Origin: Clostridia bacterium
GTDB lineage: Bacteria > Bacillota > Clostridia > Oscillospirales > Acutalibacteraceae
NCBI GenBank assembly: GCA_017399065.1
Contig: JAFQEL010000007.1
Span: 1-64,000 of the forward strand
Length of the DNA stretch: 64,000 nucleotides
Reading direction: 5' to 3'
The position numbers were made by a program, and so were the translations under genes. A model generated the notes under the pieces. That model did no database searches. It worked only from the letters and a program-made list of their open reading frames with translations, and was not told the DNA's origin. Each line of letters begins with the position of its first letter. Position 1 is the stretch's first letter. Below are positions 52,961-61,860 of the stretch, piece after piece.

Positions 52961-54319
52961 ATGAATACGGTTACAAAGCGTGCTTACGTTCTGCTTGCGA
53001 TAATTATTGCATTTATCGCAGGTGTTGCTTTGCTCGGTGTAAGCTTTGCTACCGAAGGAGGTAAATGGGCGACCAGCCGTGTTAACGGTCACCTTTATTC
53101 GGGCGGAGAAATTAAAAGTGCGGGTAAGATACTTGACCGTAACGGCGTAGTGCTTGCTCAGAGCAAGGACGGAGAAAGAATATATAACTCAGATAAAAAT
53201 ATCCGCAAGGCGACGCTTCACACGGTAGGTGACACCTACGGCTTTATCGCTACGGGTGTGCACAGTATTTGTCGTGATGAGCTTACGGGTTACAGCTTTG
53301 TTGACGGAATTTATACGCTTATCAATACCGGTGAGGGCAGTAATGTTGAACTTACGATTGATGCAAAGCTTTGCGCAAAGGCATATGATGCACTTGACGG
53401 TAAGAAGGGTGCGGTAGGGGTTTACAATTATAAGACGGGTGAAATAGTTTGTATGGTTTCGGCACCTTCTTACGACCCTGAAAACAAGCCTGAAAATATG
53501 GATTCGGACGATAAATACGAAGCTGTTTATATGAACCGTCTGCTCAGCGGACTTTTCACTCCCGGCTCGACTTTCAAGACAGTTACTACGATTGCTGCAA
53601 TCGAGAATATTCCCGATATACAAAACCGTGAGTTTGAGTGTAAGGGTGCGCTTGCGACTGCTCAGGGCGGCGAAATCATATGCAACAATACCCACGGCAA
53701 AATAAGCTTCGGCACAGCTCTTACAAAATCCTGCAACAGTGCTTATGCTGAGATGGGAATTCAGCTTGGTGCAGGTGTGTTGGAAAAAACTGCTTCATCA
53801 ATGGGCTTCGGAAAAAGCTTCAATGTCAGCGGTGTAAATACTGCGAAGAGTCGCTTTGACCTTGAAGGTGCCGTTGATATAGATATCGGCTGGGCGGCGA
53901 TAGGTCAATATACGACACTTGTGAATCCGCTTCATCTGCTGATGATAGCAGGGTGCATTGCTTCTGACGGCTCAACTCCTGTGCCGTATTTTATCGAGGA
54001 TGATCTGCACAGTGTTGTCGGCAGCATAAAGAGCGAAAGGCTGATTCAGCAAGCTACGGCTTCGCAGGTAAAAACAATGATGAGAAACAATGTGATAAAC
54101 AATTACGGTGACAGCAAATTTCCCGGTATGAGCTTTGGCGGCAAGACGGGAACCGCACAGGTTGCAGGTGAGGGTTCGCACGCATGGTTTATGGGCTTCA
54201 GCACGGATGAAAGCTTCCCGTATGCAATAGTTGTGCTTGCAGAAAACGGCGGAGGCGGAAGTGATGTTGCCGTGCCGATTGCAAGCAAGGTTATGAAAGA
54301 ACTTAAAAATTCTCTTTGA
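52961..54319 (+). CDS. Class B penicillin-binding protein (transpeptidase)
   Basis: A 452-residue membrane-anchored transpeptidase. One N-terminal segment (8-28) precedes a short linker domain and the catalytic domain, with SxxK at Ser203-Lys206 (GSTFK), SxN at 257-259 (SCN) and KTG at 395-397 (GGKTGTAQ). It lacks the long N-terminal pedestal of FtsI/PBP2, resembling the short PbpA/PBP-like partner of RodA in Gram-positive bacteria. It crosslinks peptidoglycan made by the SEDS protein encoded immediately upstream. AAAGGAAGG precedes the ATG. Confidence 0.93.
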   Translation: MNTVTKRAYVLLAIIIAFIAGVALLGVSFATEGGKWATSRVNGHLYSGGEIKSAGKILDRNGVVLAQSKDGERIYNSDKNIRKATLHTVGDTYGFIATGVHSICRDELTGYSFVDGIYTLINTGEGSNVELTIDAKLCAKAYDALDGKKGAVGVYNYKTGEIVCMVSAPSYDPENKPENMDSDDKYEAVYMNRLLSGLFTPGSTFKTVTTIAAIENIPDIQNREFECKGALATAQGGEIICNNTHGKISFGTALTKSCNSAYAEMGIQLGAGVLEKTASSMGFGKSFNVSGVNTAKSRFDLEGAVDIDIGWAAIGQYTTLVNPLHLLMIAGCIASDGSTPVPYFIEDDLHSVVGSIKSERLIQQATASQVKTMMRNNVINNYGDSKFPGMSFGGKTGTAQVAGEGSHAWFMGFSTDESFPYAIVVLAENGGGGSDVAVPIASKVMKELKNSL

Positions 54320-54331
54320 TGAGTGTGTGAA

Positions 54332-55042
54332 ATGAAAAGAAGTACAGACAGCAGAAAAAAGAAAAGAAAGAAAAATATTAAGACAGCATTCGGTATATTG
54401 TGTGTGGCAGTAATATGCTTGGCGGCAATTTCGTTCTGGCAAATCGGAGGACTTGCACCGTCAGGCAGACCGAGAGTCTGTATTGATGCGGGTCACGGCG
54501 GCAGTGATGTCGGTGCGGAGTATGACGGAAGATATGAGAAGGATGATAATTTGCGGCTTGCCCTTGCAATCGGTGAAATACTTGAAGAAAACGGTATAGA
54601 CGTTATATATACGAGAAAAAAAGACGTGTTCGTAGAGCTTGAAGAAAGAGCGGAATTTGCCAATGAAAAACGTGCTACATACTTTGTGTCGCTTCACCGT
54701 AACAGTGCAGAGGCTGATGTGAGCGGCGTAGAAATATGGGTCAACAGCAAAGCTCTTTATAACGAAGTGCAACTTGCACAGAATATACTCGACGAGATAA
54801 ATGAAATAGGCTTCGGTGACAGCAGAGGTGTTAAAAGAGGCTATCAGGGCAACCCGTTGTCCGATTACCTTGTAAACAGTGCTACTGATATGCCGAGCTG
54901 TCTTGTTGAAATGGGTTTTATAACAACCGAGCGTGACAATGAACTTTTTGATGAAAATCTTGAGAAATATGCCGCTGCCGTTGCAGAAGGTGTTATGAAA
55001 GGCATTGAGGCTGAGAGCGCTGCTCTCACGACAGAGGAGTAA
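54332..55042 (+). CDS. N-acetylmuramoyl-L-alanine amidase (Amidase_3)
   Basis: A 236-residue zinc hydrolase that cuts the bond between muramic acid and the peptide stem. Basic N-terminus and one membrane segment (about 16-36); zinc ligands are His55 (DAGHGGSD), Glu69 and His122 (SLHRNS), with catalytic Glu193 in LVEMGF. ATG 54332 has only a weak site; GTG 54323 is in frame. It follows the PBP by 12 nt and precedes a PH-domain gene by 3 nt, so the run is one operon for wall growth and remodelling. Confidence 0.92.
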   Translation: MKRSTDSRKKKRKKNIKTAFGILCVAVICLAAISFWQIGGLAPSGRPRVCIDAGHGGSDVGAEYDGRYEKDDNLRLALAIGEILEENGIDVIYTRKKDVFVELEERAEFANEKRATYFVSLHRNSAEADVSGVEIWVNSKALYNEVQLAQNILDEINEIGFGDSRGVKRGYQGNPLSDYLVNSATDMPSCLVEMGFITTERDNELFDENLEKYAAAVAEGVMKGIEAESAALTTEE

Positions 55043-55045
55043 TAT

Positions 55046-55519
55046 ATGCAGTACAAAACATTAAGTAAAAACGCAAAGTACCTTATGACGGTTACGGCTG
55101 TGATCCAGAGCCTTATTTTGCTTGTTGCCTGTATGGCGGCAGTTATGATAGGCGGGCTTTACGGTGCTCTGAAAATCGGAGTTATGATTGGTTGTGCAGT
55201 GATTGCCGTAATCTGGGCGGTAGTATTTCCCGTATTGAGATTTAAGAGATATAAGTATCTTATCACTCCCGACAGAGTTGAAATTGTTTGCGGTGTACTT
55301 TTTGTTTCGCGAACTGTAGTTCCGGTAAACAGAATTCATCAGATAAACGTTTCACGAGGTCCCCTTGATTCTGCTTTCGGTGTTGCGAAGGTGTCGGTAG
55401 TAACTGCGGGTTCAACCGCCGTGCTACGCTTCCTTGACGAGGATGAAGCTCAGGAACTTGCACTTTATCTCAATGAAAAAGTCGGAAATAAGCTTGGAGG
55501 CAAAAGCGATGTTCAGTAA
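55046..55519 (+). CDS. bPH2-domain membrane protein (YdbS-like)
   Basis: A 157-residue protein with two membrane segments (about 14-35, 41-62) and a bacterial PH domain of the bPH2 type (KYLITPDRVEIVCGVLFVSRTVVPVNRIHQINVSRGPLDSAFGVAKVSVVTAGS). YdbS and YdbT of Bacillus are its nearest known kin and are encoded as a pair. Function is unknown. The next gene, a longer bPH2 protein, overlaps it by 11 nt. Confidence 0.88.
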   Translation: MQYKTLSKNAKYLMTVTAVIQSLILLVACMAAVMIGGLYGALKIGVMIGCAVIAVIWAVVFPVLRFKRYKYLITPDRVEIVCGVLFVSRTVVPVNRIHQINVSRGPLDSAFGVAKVSVVTAGSTAVLRFLDEDEAQELALYLNEKVGNKLGGKSDVQ

Positions 55520-56930
55520 GCCGACGAGAAACCATATTACAATAATTTTAGAACAGATAGGTGCATTCGGCGTAGTACTGGTTACGGGCGCATTTTCTCT
55601 TCTGTTTGACATTGCGGCAGACCTTAGGCGTGGCATGAGTTTTGCTCAGATATTGAGATATTCGTCTGTCGGCAGAATTCCCGCGCCTGTAAATATCGTT
55701 GTGTCTTTGCTGCTGGTTGCGGGTGTTGTGTGGCTGATTTTACGCTGGAGCAAAACCGTATTTTATATCGATTCGGGTTATCTTGTCGTTGAAAGACGTA
55801 CACTTATGCACCGCACTTCACGTCTTCCTCTCGACAGTATATCTACGGTTAATCTTGAACGCAACGTGTTCGAACAAATTGTAGGAACTGCTAAGATCAA
55901 ACTGGACATAAACTCTGCGGCAACCGCGAACAAAACGGATTTTACTTTTGTACTCCCTTTTGAGAAAGCAAAGGCTTTTGAGCAGGAGCTTACACAGCAA
56001 AGTAACGGACAGACGGAGGAAGAACAACCACAGACAAGAAGGCTTGTGTGCTCATTTACGTGGGTACAGGCTTTGCGTGACGTGCTGCTTGGTCAGCCGC
56101 TTGTACAGATTCTGATTTTCTTTGTGCTTCTTGTTGCGGGTATTCCTGTTGATAAAATTGCACTCGGCAGTTCAGTGCTCTATAAAGCTCTGCCTGCGGT
56201 GGCACTTGCTCTGCTAAGCTGGGCGGCAGGTATGATTATGCAGTTTATGTCCGCATACGGCTTCAGAGTGGAGAAGGATGATAAAACGTTTTTTATCACT
56301 TCGGGTCTGCTCAAAAAGAAACAGTATGTGTTTGATAAAGATAAAGTCAACGCGGTTATTGTACGCCGTCCGCTTCTTGCACGTGCTTTTGGCTATTACC
56401 GTGCTGAGGTTGCTGTTGTCGGACTGGGTAACGATAAACACGAAACACCGCAGATATGTCTGCTTGTAAAAAAGCAGGAGCTTGAGCGGATTTTAGGTGA
56501 ATGTGCTCCGGATTTTGTTTGTACTGCAAAGCCCGTAAGGTCTCATAAAGCAGGACTTGCCGCTTCATTGTGCTTTTATCTGATTTTATCTGTGGTTGTT
56601 GCTATTGTAATATCGAGAATTCATATTTTGCTCGGTATTGCGGTTGTTTTGCTCGGCATAATTTTTGCGGTTTTCAGTTACCGCAATAAAACCGTTGCGG
56701 CAGATGACAGAGTGTTTTCTTATTCAAGAGGTCTCTTTTCTATAGTAAACGGTTGCTTTAAATACGACGGTATACAGACGGCTCAGTTTAAAAGCAATAT
56801 GTTTTTTAAACGTATGGATATCGGTAAAATACGTATCTCGATTCTTTCCTCCGGCTCGGTCAGTCTCCATACTACGGGCTGGTTTAACAAGTTATACTAT
56901 GATGCTTTGACCGACAGACTTGGTTATTAA
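55509..56930 (+). CDS. bPH2-domain membrane protein (YdbT-like)
   Basis: A 473-residue protein with several membrane segments and three bPH2 domains (about 80-155, about 255-330, about 395-465), each opening with a hydrophobic pair of segments and a KTVFYIDSGYLVVERRTL or KTFFITSGLLKKKQYVF type strand. This is the long partner of the YdbS/YdbT pair. ATG 55509 is chosen for GGAGG about 10 nt upstream; the gene overlaps the shorter partner by 11 nt. Such pairs are thought to affect wall or membrane stress response; nothing more can be read. Confidence 0.85.
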   Translation: MFSKPTRNHITIILEQIGAFGVVLVTGAFSLLFDIAADLRRGMSFAQILRYSSVGRIPAPVNIVVSLLLVAGVVWLILRWSKTVFYIDSGYLVVERRTLMHRTSRLPLDSISTVNLERNVFEQIVGTAKIKLDINSAATANKTDFTFVLPFEKAKAFEQELTQQSNGQTEEEQPQTRRLVCSFTWVQALRDVLLGQPLVQILIFFVLLVAGIPVDKIALGSSVLYKALPAVALALLSWAAGMIMQFMSAYGFRVEKDDKTFFITSGLLKKKQYVFDKDKVNAVIVRRPLLARAFGYYRAEVAVVGLGNDKHETPQICLLVKKQELERILGECAPDFVCTAKPVRSHKAGLAASLCFYLILSVVVAIVISRIHILLGIAVVLLGIIFAVFSYRNKTVAADDRVFSYSRGLFSIVNGCFKYDGIQTAQFKSNMFFKRMDIGKIRISILSSGSVSLHTTGWFNKLYYDALTDRLGY

Positions 56931-57026
56931 TACTTTGTTAATAATTGTGTGCTAAACTTATTCTAATTATTATGTGCTTATATGCCCTGAAATCGTTTTA
57001 GGGTCAGCAGAAAGGTGTCTGAAACT

Positions 57027-57716
57027 GTGAAGGTGTCGGTTCTTATTGCCGCATACAACGGTGGAACTTATATAGCAAAACAGATTTCGTCTGTTCTTTC
57101 TCAGCTTGGTGCTGAAGATGAGGTTATTGTTTCTGACGATAAGCCTGACGGTGACACCTATGCCGCTGTTGAGCCTTTTCTCAGTGATTCACGCATACGT
57201 TATATTCACGGCCCTGCAAAGGGTGTTGATGCAAACAAAGAGTTTCTTCTGCGTGAGTGTACGGGTGACGTTGCCTTTCTGTGCGACCAGGATGACGTAT
57301 GGCTTGACGGTAAGGTTGAGCGTGTGATGACTGCTATAAAAGGCGGTGCGTGCTGTGTGCTCCATAACGCGTATATCACCGATGAGTATCTCAACAAGAG
57401 CGGCAAGACTCTTTTTGAAGACAGAGGTGCAAAGACCGGTATAATGCACAATATAATAAAAAACTGCTATACGGGTGCTTGTATGGCACTTACGAGGCAG
57501 GCGTTTACCGCTGCTCTGCCTTTTCCGAAGAATCTGCCAATGCACGACCAATGGCTCGGACTTGTCAGTGAGAAGGTCGGCAGAGTAGAGCTTATTGATG
57601 AGCCGCTTCTGCTTTACCGCCGTAATCCCGGCAGTATGACGGGCGGCAAAACGAGCCTTATTCAAAAAATCACGTGGCGGATAAATATAGCAAAAAACAT
57701 TCTCACATTCAGGTGA
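57027..57716 (+). CDS. Glycosyltransferase family 2
   Basis: A 229-residue inverting glycosyltransferase: VSVLIAAYNGGTYI at the start, then DEVIVSDDKPDGDT and FLCDQDDVWLDGKVE with the DXD-type metal site. The GTG 57027 gives the classical start; a GTG at 57015 is in frame, next to AAAGG. It is the first gene of the teichoic-acid-like locus and overlaps no other. The sugar donor is not readable. Confidence 0.88.
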   Translation: MKVSVLIAAYNGGTYIAKQISSVLSQLGAEDEVIVSDDKPDGDTYAAVEPFLSDSRIRYIHGPAKGVDANKEFLLRECTGDVAFLCDQDDVWLDGKVERVMTAIKGGACCVLHNAYITDEYLNKSGKTLFEDRGAKTGIMHNIIKNCYTGACMALTRQAFTAALPFPKNLPMHDQWLGLVSEKVGRVELIDEPLLLYRRNPGSMTGGKTSLIQKITWRINIAKNILTFR

Positions 57717-57721
57717 AAGGA

Positions 57722-58513
57722 ATGGTAAGCATAAAGAGCTATGTAACGGGCTGTATTGTTACACATAACAATATGAGCAGCATAGATGAAACCGTATCAA
57801 CCCTGCTCGAGCACACCAAGGGTGTTGATTTCAAGCTTATGGTTGTTGATAATATGTCGAGCGACTCTACTCCGGATTATATCAGAAAAAAATACCCCGA
57901 GGTTGAGGTTTATGAGCCGCATACCAATAACGGCTTTGGTAGCGGACACAACAACGCTTTGTCGGTTATCGATTCGAAATATCACTGTGTCATTAATCCT
58001 GATATCAGTATAAGTGATGACGTTATCGCAAAAATGGCGGCATATATGGACGAGCATCCCGAAATCGGTCTGCTTTCGCCCAAAATTTGCTTCCCCGATG
58101 GCAGAATGCAGATTCTCGGCAAGCGCAACCCAAGCATAAAATATCTTGTTGCAAGCCGTATGCGCGGCGAGGGTGAGCCGGGTAAGCTGCTCAGGGAGTA
58201 TGCAATGCTCGACGAAAATCTCGACGTGCCCTGTGAAATTGAAAACGCAACGGGCTGTTTTATGATGTTCCGCACAGAGCTTTTTAAGCAGATCGGCGGC
58301 TTTGATGACAGGTACTTTATGTATTTCGAAGACTGTGATATCACCCGTACGGTGCGACTTCACTCAAAGGCAGTCTTCTACCCCGAGGCGGTTGTTTACC
58401 ACGTATGGGGCAGAGAGAGCAAGAAGAATTTCAGGCTTATGCTTGTGCAGATTTCGTCAATGTTTAAGTATTTTGTTAAATGGGCAAATTCCAAAAACAG
58501 GAGTAAAAAATGA
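57722..58513 (+). CDS. Glycosyltransferase family 2, rhamnosyl-like
   Basis: A 263-residue GT-A enzyme: VTGCIVTHNNMSSIDETVSTLL, VVDNMSSDSTPDYIR, NNGFGSGHNNAL, VINPDISISDD (the metal-binding DXS/DXD) and GGFDDRYFMYFEDCDITRTVRL, the pattern of WbbL/RfbF-type rhamnosyltransferases. AGGTG precedes the ATG by 6 nt. It overlaps the ABC permease gene by 4 nt. It probably adds the linking sugar or a repeat-unit sugar of a wall polymer; the donor is inferred, not shown. Confidence 0.9.
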   Translation: MVSIKSYVTGCIVTHNNMSSIDETVSTLLEHTKGVDFKLMVVDNMSSDSTPDYIRKKYPEVEVYEPHTNNGFGSGHNNALSVIDSKYHCVINPDISISDDVIAKMAAYMDEHPEIGLLSPKICFPDGRMQILGKRNPSIKYLVASRMRGEGEPGKLLREYAMLDENLDVPCEIENATGCFMMFRTELFKQIGGFDDRYFMYFEDCDITRTVRLHSKAVFYPEAVVYHVWGRESKKNFRLMLVQISSMFKYFVKWANSKNRSKK

Positions 58514-59328
58514 ACAAGATAAAAGGTTTCTTCAAAAATTTCTGGAAATACCGTTTCCTGCTGCAGGAAATAGTACGTAAGAACGTCAAGCTCCAGTACC
58601 GCAACTCTGTTCTCGGTATTTTCTGGACTTTCCTTCAGCCGTTACTCACAACTATTGTGCTCGCACTTGTTTTCGGCGGTATCTTCGGTCAGAACAACAA
58701 GGACGTCGGCTGTTATATGGTTTACCTTCTCTGCGGCCGACTTCTCTATGAATTCTTTACTCAGTCAACAAAGCGTGCGATGCGTTCAATCCGACTGAGT
58801 GCGAGCGTTATAAAAAAGGTTTACGTACCAAAGTACATATATCCGCTTTCAAACGTGCTTGCAAACTTCGTAACCTTTACGATGTCGCTGCTTGTACTTG
58901 TTGTTATGGTTATATACTTCAAGTGCTTTACCGATGAGGTTATAATCATAAATTGGCACGTACTGCTTGCGATTGTACCGATACTTATTCTGCTTGTTCT
59001 TTCTTTCGGTATCGGTATGATTCTTGCAACCCTCAACGTTTTCTTCAAGGATATCGAATATATCTATGAAGTTTTCTGTATGCTTCTTTTCTACCTGACT
59101 CCTATTTTCTACACCGTCAAGTCGCTCGGTGCAATCAAGATAGTTCAGTACGGTCTTATGGCAAATCCGCTTTATTCAATCGTTTCAATGTTCCGTGACT
59201 GTGTACTTTACGGTCAGATGTGGAACTGGAATCACTTTATGTATTCTCTCGGCTTCGCCCTTGTTACACTTCTTATCGGCGTTATCTTCTTCCAGAAGAA
59301 GCAGGATAAGTTTATTCTTCACATCTGA
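58510..59328 (+). CDS. ABC-2 polysaccharide/teichoic acid export permease
   Basis: A 272-residue integral membrane protein of the Wzm/TagG/TarG type: VRKNVKLQYRNSVLGIFWTFLQPLL at the start, then six membrane segments, with the NVFFKDIEYIYEV signature before the last ones. It forms the channel for export of the lipid-linked polymer with the ATPase encoded 12 nt downstream. The 4-nt overlap with the preceding transferase gene places it in one transcription unit. Confidence 0.92.
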   Translation: MNKIKGFFKNFWKYRFLLQEIVRKNVKLQYRNSVLGIFWTFLQPLLTTIVLALVFGGIFGQNNKDVGCYMVYLLCGRLLYEFFTQSTKRAMRSIRLSASVIKKVYVPKYIYPLSNVLANFVTFTMSLLVLVVMVIYFKCFTDEVIIINWHVLLAIVPILILLVLSFGIGMILATLNVFFKDIEYIYEVFCMLLFYLTPIFYTVKSLGAIKIVQYGLMANPLYSIVSMFRDCVLYGQMWNWNHFMYSLGFALVTLLIGVIFFQKKQDKFILHI

Positions 59329-59340
59329 GGTGACGTTAGT

Positions 59341-60084
59341 TTGGCAAAGACAGCAGTTAAGGTTGAAAACGTAAGTATTCTGTTCAACCTTAGTAAAGAA
59401 AAAGTTGACAATATAAAAGAATATTTTATAAAGCTTGTTACCCGTAAGCTCCATTATAATGAGTTCTGGGCACTTACAGATGTTTCGTTTGAGATTGAGG
59501 AGGGTGAGAGACTCGGTATCCTCGGCTTTAACGGTGCGGGTAAGAGTACGATGCTTAAGGTTATAGCAGGCGTTCTCAAGCCTACAAAGGGTTCGGTTAA
59601 GGTTAACGGTGTAATCGCTCCGCTTCTTGAGCTTGGTGCAGGCTTCGACCTTAACTATACCGGTGCAGAGAATATATATCTCTACGGTGCTACAATGGGC
59701 TACTCAAGAAAGTATATTGAGGAGCGTTATGACGAAATTGTTGAGTTTTCCGAGCTTGGTGAGTTTATCGACGTACCCGTCAAAAATTACTCTTCAGGTA
59801 TGAGAGCGAGACTTGGCTTTGCTATTGCTACGGCGGTTGAGCCCGAAGTGCTTATCCTCGATGAGGTTCTTTCGGTCGGTGACGCAAAGTTCCGTATCAA
59901 GAGTGAAAACAAGATCAAGAGTATGTTTGACAAGGGTGTTACAGTGCTCTTTGTTTCTCATAACACAGCTCAGGTACGCCGCCTTTGCACAAAGGCTATA
60001 CTTCTCGACCACGGCAAGATTATCGCTAACGGTGAGGTTAACGAGGTCTGCGATCTCTATGACCAAAAAGTAAACGGCAAATAA
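59341..60084 (+). CDS. ABC exporter ATPase (Wzt/TagH type)
   Basis: A 247-residue ATPase. TTG start after GAGGTGA. Walker A is GFNGAGKSTM, the C-loop is NYSSGMRARLGFAIAT (Wzt/TagH group), Walker B is LILDEVLSVGDAKF. The short length, with no C-terminal sugar-binding domain, fits the teichoic-acid and short O-antigen exporters. It energises the permease encoded before it and belongs to the tarI-tarJ locus. Confidence 0.92.
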   Translation: MAKTAVKVENVSILFNLSKEKVDNIKEYFIKLVTRKLHYNEFWALTDVSFEIEEGERLGILGFNGAGKSTMLKVIAGVLKPTKGSVKVNGVIAPLLELGAGFDLNYTGAENIYLYGATMGYSRKYIEERYDEIVEFSELGEFIDVPVKNYSSGMRARLGFAIATAVEPEVLILDEVLSVGDAKFRIKSENKIKSMFDKGVTVLFVSHNTAQVRRLCTKAILLDHGKIIANGEVNEVCDLYDQKVNGK

Positions 60085-60111
60085 ATATATATTTTATAAA
60101 GGAATGATATT

Positions 60112-60831
60112 ATGGTATTCGCCATTGTTCTTGCAGGCGGTAAGGGCAGCAGAATGGGTAACACCGATATGCCCAAGCAGTTTATGAAGCTTGGTTCAAA
60201 GCCCATCCTTGTCCATACTGTTGAAAAGTTTTTTGTTAACTCACGCTTTGAAAAAGTTATCGTGCCCACTCATAAATCCTGGGTTGAGCACGCACGTAAC
60301 CTTATTGAAAAGAATCTTGGTGAGACAGACAAGGTTGTAGTTATTGACGGCGGTGAGACACGCAACGATACAATAATGAACGCTATTGCTTATATAGAAG
60401 AGAATTACGGACTTGACGAAGATACAATAGTTGTAACTCACGACTCTGTACGTCCTTTCGTAACCCACAGAATAATTGACGAAAATATCGACTGTGCCGC
60501 AAAGTACGGTGCCTGCGACACTATGGTGTCTGCAGCAGATACAATAGTCGAAAGCTGTGACGGTGAGGCTATCACCTCGATTCCGATTCGTGACCATATG
60601 TATCAGGGTCAGACTCCCCAGTCCTTCAAGGCAAAGAGACTCAAGGAAATTTTCGAGTCGCTTTCCGATGAAGAAAAGAATATTCTTACCGATGCCTGCA
60701 AGATGTATGTGCTCAAGGGTGAACACGTGCACGTGCTTAAGGGCGAGGTTTTCAACATCAAAATCACCTATCCGTTTGATATGAAGGTTGCCCAGTCACT
60801 TATCGGTGCGACCGAAGACTTAGAGGGATAA
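60112..60831 (+). CDS. tarI: Ribitol-5-phosphate cytidylyltransferase TarI (IspD-like)
   Basis: A 239-residue nucleotidyltransferase that makes CDP-ribitol from CTP and ribitol 5-phosphate. It shares the IspD fold: LAGGKGSRMGNTDMPKQFMKLGSKPIL (the P-loop-like start), GGETRNDTIMNAI, HDSVRPFVTHRII, and VKITYPFDMKVAQ near the end. IspD and TarI cannot be separated by motif alone. The TarJ-like gene 3 nt downstream and the exporter genes upstream favour TarI. Confidence 0.85.
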   Translation: MVFAIVLAGGKGSRMGNTDMPKQFMKLGSKPILVHTVEKFFVNSRFEKVIVPTHKSWVEHARNLIEKNLGETDKVVVIDGGETRNDTIMNAIAYIEENYGLDEDTIVVTHDSVRPFVTHRIIDENIDCAAKYGACDTMVSAADTIVESCDGEAITSIPIRDHMYQGQTPQSFKAKRLKEIFESLSDEEKNILTDACKMYVLKGEHVHVLKGEVFNIKITYPFDMKVAQSLIGATEDLEG

Positions 60832-60834
60832 AAA

Positions 60835-61860
60835 ATGATTAATGCTGTATATCAGTTGGTTTCCCCGAGAATGATAGAAGTCGCTTATAAGGAGATTGAC
60901 CTTACTGCAGGTGAGGTTATAATGCGTCCTTACAAGGTCTCTGTCTGTAAGGCAGACCAACGTTATTATCAGGGTATGCGTTCTCCCGAGGCACTCAAGG
61001 CAAAGTTGCCCATGGCACTCACTCACGAATGTGTGGCGCAGGTTGTCTACGACCCTACCGACACTTATTCGGTGGGTGACTTTGTTGTGCCCGTGCCCAA
61101 CACTCCGACGGAAACCGACAGTGTTGTTGCAGAGAATTACCTTCGCTCAAGCTACTTCCGTTCAAGCGGTTACGACGGATTCCTTCAGGATTTCATTACC
61201 GCCGCACCTGACCGTGTAGTAAAACTGCCCAAGGGTATGAATATGAACGTTGCGTCGTTTACCGAGCTTGTCAGTGTCAGCGTGCACGCAATATCACGCT
61301 TTGACAAAATTGCTCACTCACGCCGTAACAAAATCGGCATCTGGGGTGACGGTAATGTCGGCTATATTACAGCACTTGTGCTGCACTATCTCTACCCCGA
61401 AACCGAGCTTTATATTTTCGGTACAGTAGAGGAGAAGCTGTCTTATTTCTCATTTGCCAAGGCTGCTTATCACGTTGACCATGTGCCTGTAGGTATTTCG
61501 GTCGATCACGCATTTGAATGTGTAGGCGGCGGAGGCTGTCAGCCTGCAATCAACCAGATAATCGACCTGATAAATCCCGAGGGTACGCTCTCGCTTATGG
61601 GTGTGAGCGAAAACAACGTCGGCATCAACACCCGTATGGTGCTCGAAAAAGGTCTTCGTCTGTTCGGCTCATCACGCAGCGGTATTGAGGATTTTGCAAA
61701 GGCAGTTGAGCTTTACGAAAAATATCCGAAGCTTGTCAGCTATCTTGATAATCTCGTCGGTGACGTTGTGAGAGTTGAGAGTATCCCTGATATTCACCGT
61801 GCGTTTGACCTTGATTATCATCGCAGCTTCGGCAAAACTGTTATTGATTGGGCTAAATAA
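60835..61860 (+). CDS. tarJ: Ribulose-5-phosphate reductase TarJ-like
   Basis: A 341-residue medium-chain dehydrogenase: YKVSVCKADQRYYQGMR, LTHECVAQVV (metal-site region), GDGNVGYITALV (nucleotide site), SVDHAFECVGGGG. TarJ reduces ribulose 5-phosphate to ribitol 5-phosphate for TarI. It begins 3 nt after tarI, and the tarIJ pair is well known in ribitol-teichoic-acid loci. Its stop shares one base with the next ATG (TAATG). Confidence 0.88.
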   Translation: MINAVYQLVSPRMIEVAYKEIDLTAGEVIMRPYKVSVCKADQRYYQGMRSPEALKAKLPMALTHECVAQVVYDPTDTYSVGDFVVPVPNTPTETDSVVAENYLRSSYFRSSGYDGFLQDFITAAPDRVVKLPKGMNMNVASFTELVSVSVHAISRFDKIAHSRRNKIGIWGDGNVGYITALVLHYLYPETELYIFGTVEEKLSYFSFAKAAYHVDHVPVGISVDHAFECVGGGGCQPAINQIIDLINPEGTLSLMGVSENNVGINTRMVLEKGLRLFGSSRSGIEDFAKAVELYEKYPKLVSYLDNLVGDVVRVESIPDIHRAFDLDYHRSFGKTVIDWAK

